From contig PLYB01000251.1 of NCBI GenBank assembly GCA_003151655.1, positions 1,000-10,922 on the forward strand: a DNA stretch of 9,923 nt. Direction: 5' to 3'. The notes under the pieces were generated by a model, which worked only from the letters and a program-made list of their open reading frames with translations, did no database searches and had not been told where the DNA came from. This document shows, piece by piece, positions 6,617-9,923 of this stretch. Source of the DNA: Gallionellaceae bacterium. GTDB taxonomy: Bacteria > Pseudomonadota > Gammaproteobacteria > Burkholderiales > Gallionellaceae. The position numbers and the translations under genes were made by a program. Numbering within the stretch: the first letter of the stretch is position 1; each line of letters opens with the position of its first letter.

Positions 6617-8739
6617 AATATCTGATCATTATTTGCGGTATGGTCGGTGTAGCGCTGCTCTATTTGCTATCAAGCGCGAGCGCCAATACGGCATTATTTT
6701 CCCACCACTACTCAAGTTTGCTGGTCGTTACGGGCTTGTTGGCGTTAGGGCTATGTGCGTTGGTTGGATATCAGTTATGGCAGTTGCGCACCAGGCTGAA
6801 GCAACAAATATTCGGTGCAAAGCTGATGTTGCGGCTGACGATATTTTTTTCCTTGATTGCAATATTGCCGGGACTATTGGTATATGCAGTATCGGTGCAG
6901 TTTCTGGGAAAAAGTATCGAGTCATGGTTTGACATCCGGGTGGAGAAAGCGCTCGAAGGGGGCCTGAACTTGGGAAGAAACTCTCTGGATACCGGGCTTA
7001 AAGAACTGGGAAAAAAGGGGCAACTGCTTTCCCAGATATTGGCGCAACAATCACCCGGTCAATTTGGCGCAACGCTGGCGCGGTTGGTCGACAAAACTGA
7101 AGCACAAGAAGCGGCAATTTTCGATTTGGAAGGAACATTGTTAGCCGCAGACTCGCGCGGTCATCAACAGCAGACTAGCCCGGATCAACAAATGTTGAGA
7201 GATGCCATTCGTCTGGGTAGTTACAGCTTGGTAGATGTCCGTCCGGACAATCATTTGATTTGGCATGTGCTGATACCGATAAATGCCGGGTATCCGATAA
7301 GCGAACGCCGGGTATTGCAATTGATACAACCCGTACCACAGCAGTTTTCGACGGATGCCGAAACCGTCCAGGAGGTATATCGCGATTATCAGGAATTGAC
7401 CTTGTCGCGGCTGGGTCTCAAACGGCTATACGGAATTACCCTTACCTTATCGCTATTGATCGTTCTGTTAAGTGCAGTATCGGCCGCATTTATTTTAAGT
7501 GGACGTTTAAGTTCACCATTGGCTGCTTTGGCAGAGGGCGCGCGCGCGGTGGCACAAGGAAATTATTCCGGAAACTATCCGGTGCAAAGTCGGGATGAAC
7601 TGGGGGCGCTGACCGGGCTATTCAATCAAATGACGGCACAGTTATCGGATGCAAAAGTATTGAGTGAGCGACAACAAAGCCAGGTAGAAAATGCAAAAGG
7701 ATATTTGGAAAGTATTTTGACGCATTTGTCTTCCGGCGTGATTGTGCTTGATGAACAGTTCAAGTTGCGCTTGGCGAATCCCAGCGCGGAACAAATATTG
7801 GGCGTTCCGTTGCGTACGATGAATGGTAGAGCACTATCCGAGATCGTTTCCGAACATATATTGCTGCGTCCATTCGCAAATATGGTGGTGGCCGCGTCAA
7901 CAGAGTCTGCGGGAAATGAGTGGCAAAGACAGATTGAGCGCTTAAGTAAAAACGGCGATCAGATGCTTTTGCTACGGGGAGCGCGATTAACAACGGCAAT
8001 GGAAAGCGGATATGCAATTGTGTTTGATGATATTACCCCTTTGCTTCAAGCCGAGCGTCAGGCGGCATGGGGTGAAGTGGCGCGCAGATTGGCGCACGAA
8101 ATAAAAAACCCGCTTACGCCAATTCAGTTGTCGGCAGAGCGGATGCAACACAAGCTGAGTTCTAAGCTAAATGAAGAAGATGCCCAGCTTTTGCAACGGG
8201 CGACGCAAACAATCGTAAGCCAAGTAGCAGCAATGAAAAACATGGTGACGGACTTTGCCGACTATGCCCGGGCTCCGGCAGCAAAATTGTTGCCCTTGGA
8301 TATGCACCAACTGCTGAATGAGGTAATGGGACTGTACGAAGCTAATAGCAGTCCAATTTTATTGGAGTTAAATGCCGGCAAAACCAGATTGAATGGAGAT
8401 GCGACACGATTGAGACAGGTCGTGCATAACTTGCTGCACAACGCACATGATGCTTTGCAGAATGTTGAGCATCCGCAAATTGTGCTTACTACAACCAGTA
8501 CCCCGACTGAGTTCCATTTGGTGGTAAGCGACAATGGCAGTGGCATATCGGAGCAGGTGTTGGCTCGCGTGTTCGAACCCTATATGACAACGAAAGTAAA
8601 AGGTACAGGCTTGGGTTTGCCAATAGTAAAAAAAATCGTTGAGGAACACGGCGGACGGATTTCTATTGAAAATATGTTAACAGGCGGGACGAAGGTTAGT
8701 TTAAGTCTGCCTTTGATAGCAGAGATGGAGGTGGCATAG
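6613..8739 (+). CDS. ntrY: NtrY-type membrane sensor histidine kinase
   Basis: Predicted inner-membrane sensor kinase of 708 residues that should phosphorylate the regulator encoded just downstream. Membrane segments are visible at about 3-22, 36-55, 73-98 and 272-295; the stretch between the last two (about 99-271) is probably periplasmic. A HAMP linker (about 296-345), a PAS domain (about 363-470; SGVIVLDEQFKLRLANPSAE), a HisKA domain and an HATPase domain follow. The phosphoacceptor is His495 in RRLAHEIKNPLTPIQLSAER, the typical NtrY H-box. The ATP-binding boxes are intact: N-box LLHNAHDAL (607-615), G1 SDNGSG (639-644) and G2 GTGLGLP (664-670). The start is GTG, overlapping the upstream stop as GTGA. 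In related bacteria NtrYX systems have been linked to nitrogen metabolism and to respiration/redox control; the signal here cannot be read from sequence. The symbol follows family resemblance. Confidence 0.9.
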   Translation: MKYLIIICGMVGVALLYLLSSASANTALFSHHYSSLLVVTGLLALGLCALVGYQLWQLRTRLKQQIFGAKLMLRLTIFFSLIAILPGLLVYAVSVQFLGKSIESWFDIRVEKALEGGLNLGRNSLDTGLKELGKKGQLLSQILAQQSPGQFGATLARLVDKTEAQEAAIFDLEGTLLAADSRGHQQQTSPDQQMLRDAIRLGSYSLVDVRPDNHLIWHVLIPINAGYPISERRVLQLIQPVPQQFSTDAETVQEVYRDYQELTLSRLGLKRLYGITLTLSLLIVLLSAVSAAFILSGRLSSPLAALAEGARAVAQGNYSGNYPVQSRDELGALTGLFNQMTAQLSDAKVLSERQQSQVENAKGYLESILTHLSSGVIVLDEQFKLRLANPSAEQILGVPLRTMNGRALSEIVSEHILLRPFANMVVAASTESAGNEWQRQIERLSKNGDQMLLLRGARLTTAMESGYAIVFDDITPLLQAERQAAWGEVARRLAHEIKNPLTPIQLSAERMQHKLSSKLNEEDAQLLQRATQTIVSQVAAMKNMVTDFADYARAPAAKLLPLDMHQLLNEVMGLYEANSSPILLELNAGKTRLNGDATRLRQVVHNLLHNAHDALQNVEHPQIVLTTTSTPTEFHLVVSDNGSGISEQVLARVFEPYMTTKVKGTGLGLPIVKKIVEEHGGRISIENMLTGGTKVSLSLPLIAEMEVA
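8727..8732 (+). promoter_or_regulatory. Shine-Dalgarno of the NtrX-like regulator gene
   Basis: GGAGGT lies inside the last codons of the kinase gene, six bases before the GTG at 8739. It is the strongest ribosome binding site inside the plus-strand operon. It supports the GTG start, and it suggests that the regulator may be made in excess of its kinase, as is usual for two-component pairs. Confidence 0.65.
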
Positions 8740-9380
8740 TGACTACAAGACAAATTCTGGTAGTAGATGACGAAATTGGAATTCGGGAGCTGTTATCAGA
8801 GATCCTGTATGACGAAGGCTATCACGTGCATCTGGCAGAAAATGCCGAACAGGCAAGAGCAATACGATTGAGCTGTACGCCAGATTTGGTCTTGCTGGAT
8901 ATTTGGATGCCGGATACGGACGGACTCGCCCTGCTTAAGGAATGGTCAGCCCAACAGTTACTTACTATGCCAGTGGTAATGATGTCGGGTCATGGCACAA
9001 TAGAAACGGCACTGGAAGCCATCAGGATAGGTGCGATAGACTTTTTGGAAAAACCAATTGCATTACAAAAACTGCTAAATACAGTTGCGACTGCGATGCG
9101 GCAGGAGGTGTCGCCACAATTGCATGATCACGACAATGGCCCGGATGAAACAGTAAATCAAGATGGGATGGTGATGGTTCCACTTCCGTTGGATATGCCA
9201 TTGCGAGAGGTTCGGGATTACTTCGATAGCGTGTACTTTAACTATCAAATACAAAAGGAGGGAGGTAACATTAGTCGAATAGCTGAAAAAATCGGCATTG
9301 AGCGCACGCATTTATACCGAAAATTGAAACAATTAGGCATTAAACTTAATAAGAAGACCATTGAAGCAACAGGGCAATAA
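8739..9380 (+). CDS. NtrX-like response regulator lacking the AAA+ domain (receiver + Fis-type HTH)
   Basis: A 213-residue DNA-binding response regulator. The receiver (about 4-120) has the acidic pair Asp10/Asp11, phosphoacceptor Asp54 in LVLLDIWMPDTDG, Ser83 in VVMMSGHG and Lys105 in DFLEKP. LDIW, SGHGTIETALEAI and FLEKP closely resemble NtrX receivers. A polar linker (about 122-148, rich in His/Asp) leads directly to a Fis-type helix-turn-helix (about 154-206; GGNISRIAEKIGIERTHLYR, then KLKQLGI). The roughly 230-residue AAA+ sigma54-interaction domain of full NtrX is absent: there is no Walker A, no GAFTGA and no space for one. The architecture therefore matches the short ActR/RegA/PrrA regulators, while the receiver looks like NtrX. 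The frame is continuous, so this is not a frameshift. The GTG start overlaps the kinase TAG by one base. The partner is almost certainly the upstream kinase. Confidence 0.9.
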   Translation: MTTRQILVVDDEIGIRELLSEILYDEGYHVHLAENAEQARAIRLSCTPDLVLLDIWMPDTDGLALLKEWSAQQLLTMPVVMMSGHGTIETALEAIRIGAIDFLEKPIALQKLLNTVATAMRQEVSPQLHDHDNGPDETVNQDGMVMVPLPLDMPLREVRDYFDSVYFNYQIQKEGGNISRIAEKIGIERTHLYRKLKQLGIKLNKKTIEATGQ

Positions 9381-9398
9381 GCCACTCGTTATTGCCCT
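9371..9398 (+). terminator. perfect 10-bp inverted repeat over the regulator stop codon, possible terminator
   Basis: AGGGCAATAA (9371-9380) and TTATTGCCCT (9389-9398) are exact reverse complements around an eight-base loop. The left arm includes the last codons and TAA of the regulator gene. No T-run follows on the plus strand, so it is not a textbook intrinsic terminator. It could still stop transcription weakly, protect the 3' end of the operon mRNA or serve as a protein-binding site. Confidence 0.5.
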
Positions 9399-9420
9399 AA
9401 ATGGGTCTCTGCGGCATAAT
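9392..9420 (+). promoter_or_regulatory. candidate sigma70-type promoter for transketolase
   Basis: TTGCCC (9392-9397; 4 of 6 to the -35 consensus) and CATAAT (9415-9420; 5 of 6 to the -10 consensus) are separated by exactly 17 bases. Transcription would start near 9427 and give a leader of roughly 73 bases. The -35 lies inside the right arm of the inverted repeat at 9371-9398. After the -10 the leader holds only a weak CCCG/CGGG pairing (9435-9450) before the ribosome binding site. The call rests on consensus matching alone. Confidence 0.55.
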
Positions 9421-9486
9421 TGCTCCCTTCGACCCCCGCTTTACGTCGGGCAAAAATAGTTAAACTTGAAATTCAGGATGTTTCCT

Positions 9487-9492
9487 AGGAGG
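9487..9492 (+). promoter_or_regulatory. strong Shine-Dalgarno of transketolase
   Basis: A full AGGAGG lies seven bases before the ATG at 9500. It is the best ribosome binding site in the window and fits a highly expressed central-metabolism gene. Confidence 0.85.
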
Positions 9493-9499
9493 CTGTAAA

Positions 9500-9923
9500 A
9501 TGTCTGTGGCGCGCAATGTAACTCCCCCCAAATTCAATGATGTCACTGGCGCTATTCGTGCGTTGGCGATGGATGCGGTACAAAAAGCAAACTCCGGTCA
9601 CCCCGGCGCTCCGATGGGCATGGCGGAAATCGCCGATGCGTTATGGAACCATCACCTGCGCCACAACCCGGCTAACCCGAAATGGCCAGACCGTGATCGC
9701 TTTGTGCAATCCAATGGTCACGGTTCAATGCTGGTTTACGCATTGTTGCACCTGTCCGGTTACGATCTGCCGATGGAAGAGCTAAAGCGCTTCCGTCAAA
9801 TGCACTCCAAGACACCGGGTCACCCCGAGTACGGCTATACCGTTGGTGTGGAAACTACCACTGGCCCGCTCGGCCAAGGCATTACCAATGCTGTCGGCTT
9901 TGCCATGGCAGAAAAATTGCTGG
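9500..9923 (+). CDS. tkt: transketolase, N-terminal part (runs off the right edge)
   Basis: Thiamine-diphosphate enzyme of the pentose phosphate pathway (and of the Calvin or ribulose monophosphate cycle where present) that moves two-carbon units between sugar phosphates. The 141 complete codons cover the start of the pyrophosphate-binding domain. Motifs are AMDAVQKANSGHPGAPMGMA (23-42) with His34, SNGHGSML (71-78) with His74, and HPEYGYTVGVETTTGPLGQG (108-127) with His108. These correspond to His26, His66 and His100 of the E. coli enzyme. Gln70 just before SNGHG is unusual, since leucine is common there. Codon use appears shifted to CTG/GGC/ACC-type codons compared with the ntrYX genes, as expected for high expression. 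It has its own promoter candidate and a strong ribosome binding site, so it is probably independent of the upstream operon. Confidence 0.97.
   Translation, partial: MSVARNVTPPKFNDVTGAIRALAMDAVQKANSGHPGAPMGMAEIADALWNHHLRHNPANPKWPDRDRFVQSNGHGSMLVYALLHLSGYDLPMEELKRFRQMHSKTPGHPEYGYTVGVETTTGPLGQGITNAVGFAMAEKLL

Noticed and set aside
6594..6932. Plus-strand open frame of 112 codons overlapping the kinase start
   Set aside because: It is out of frame with the kinase, whose membrane segments begin immediately after the GTG at 6613; the alternative frame has no recognisable features.
7260..7598. Plus-strand open frame of 112 codons inside the kinase gene
   Set aside because: It overlaps the kinase fourth membrane segment and HAMP region in another frame and is explained as a shadow.
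8739..9380. Regulator considered as a broken full-length NtrX with a deletion
   Set aside because: The frame is continuous, both end domains are complete, and start, ribosome binding site and stop are all intact, so it reads as a short functional regulator and not a pseudogene.
9435..9450. Possible small hairpin or riboswitch in the tkt leader
   Set aside because: Only four base pairs (CCCG/CGGG) around an eight-base loop and no conserved riboswitch core; too weak to call.

Overview
The window looks like an ordinary chromosomal segment of a betaproteobacterium with roughly balanced base composition, possibly of the Nitrosomonadales/Gallionellaceae/Methylophilaceae kind. That placement is inferred from gene order (topA-smg-dprA-lysM diverging from def-fmt-rsmB-DUF4390-ntrY-ntrX) and from the flavour of the protein sequences. 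No similarity search was possible. No mobile element, CRISPR array, tRNA, rRNA or prophage gene was seen, and coding density is very high.

Minus strand, read from about 3203 down to 1: a secreted LysM-domain protein, the DNA-processing protein DprA, the Smg/DUF494 protein and the start of DNA topoisomerase I (topA, running off the left edge). The gaps between these genes are 5, 18 and 19 bases, so they probably form one transcription unit. Plus strand, 3293 to 9380: peptide deformylase (def), methionyl-tRNA formyltransferase (fmt), 16S rRNA m5C967 methyltransferase (rsmB), an exported DUF4390 protein, an NtrY-type membrane sensor kinase and a short NtrX-like response regulator. These six genes are spaced by 9 bases or overlap, which suggests one operon with translational coupling. 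The two units diverge from an 89-base region (3204-3292) holding an imperfect inverted repeat and a moderate promoter candidate for the minus-strand unit. A 119-base gap (9381-9499) follows. It carries a perfect 10-bp inverted repeat over the ntrX stop codon, a good sigma70-type promoter candidate and a strong ribosome binding site, and then leads into transketolase (tkt, running off the right edge).

Functionally, def and fmt handle the formyl group at protein N-termini, rsmB modifies the ribosome, dprA acts on single-stranded DNA in natural transformation and recombination, and topA relaxes negative supercoils. The kinase/regulator pair is an NtrYX-like signalling system sitting downstream of an exported protein of unknown role.

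I do not see a new defence, mobile or biosynthetic system here. The points most worth a second look are: the NtrX-like regulator, which lacks the entire AAA+ sigma54-activation domain; the exported DUF4390 protein locked by overlaps between rsmB and ntrY; the transketolase promoter whose -35 element lies inside the arm of the inverted repeat ending the upstream operon; and a leader hairpin between the divergent units.
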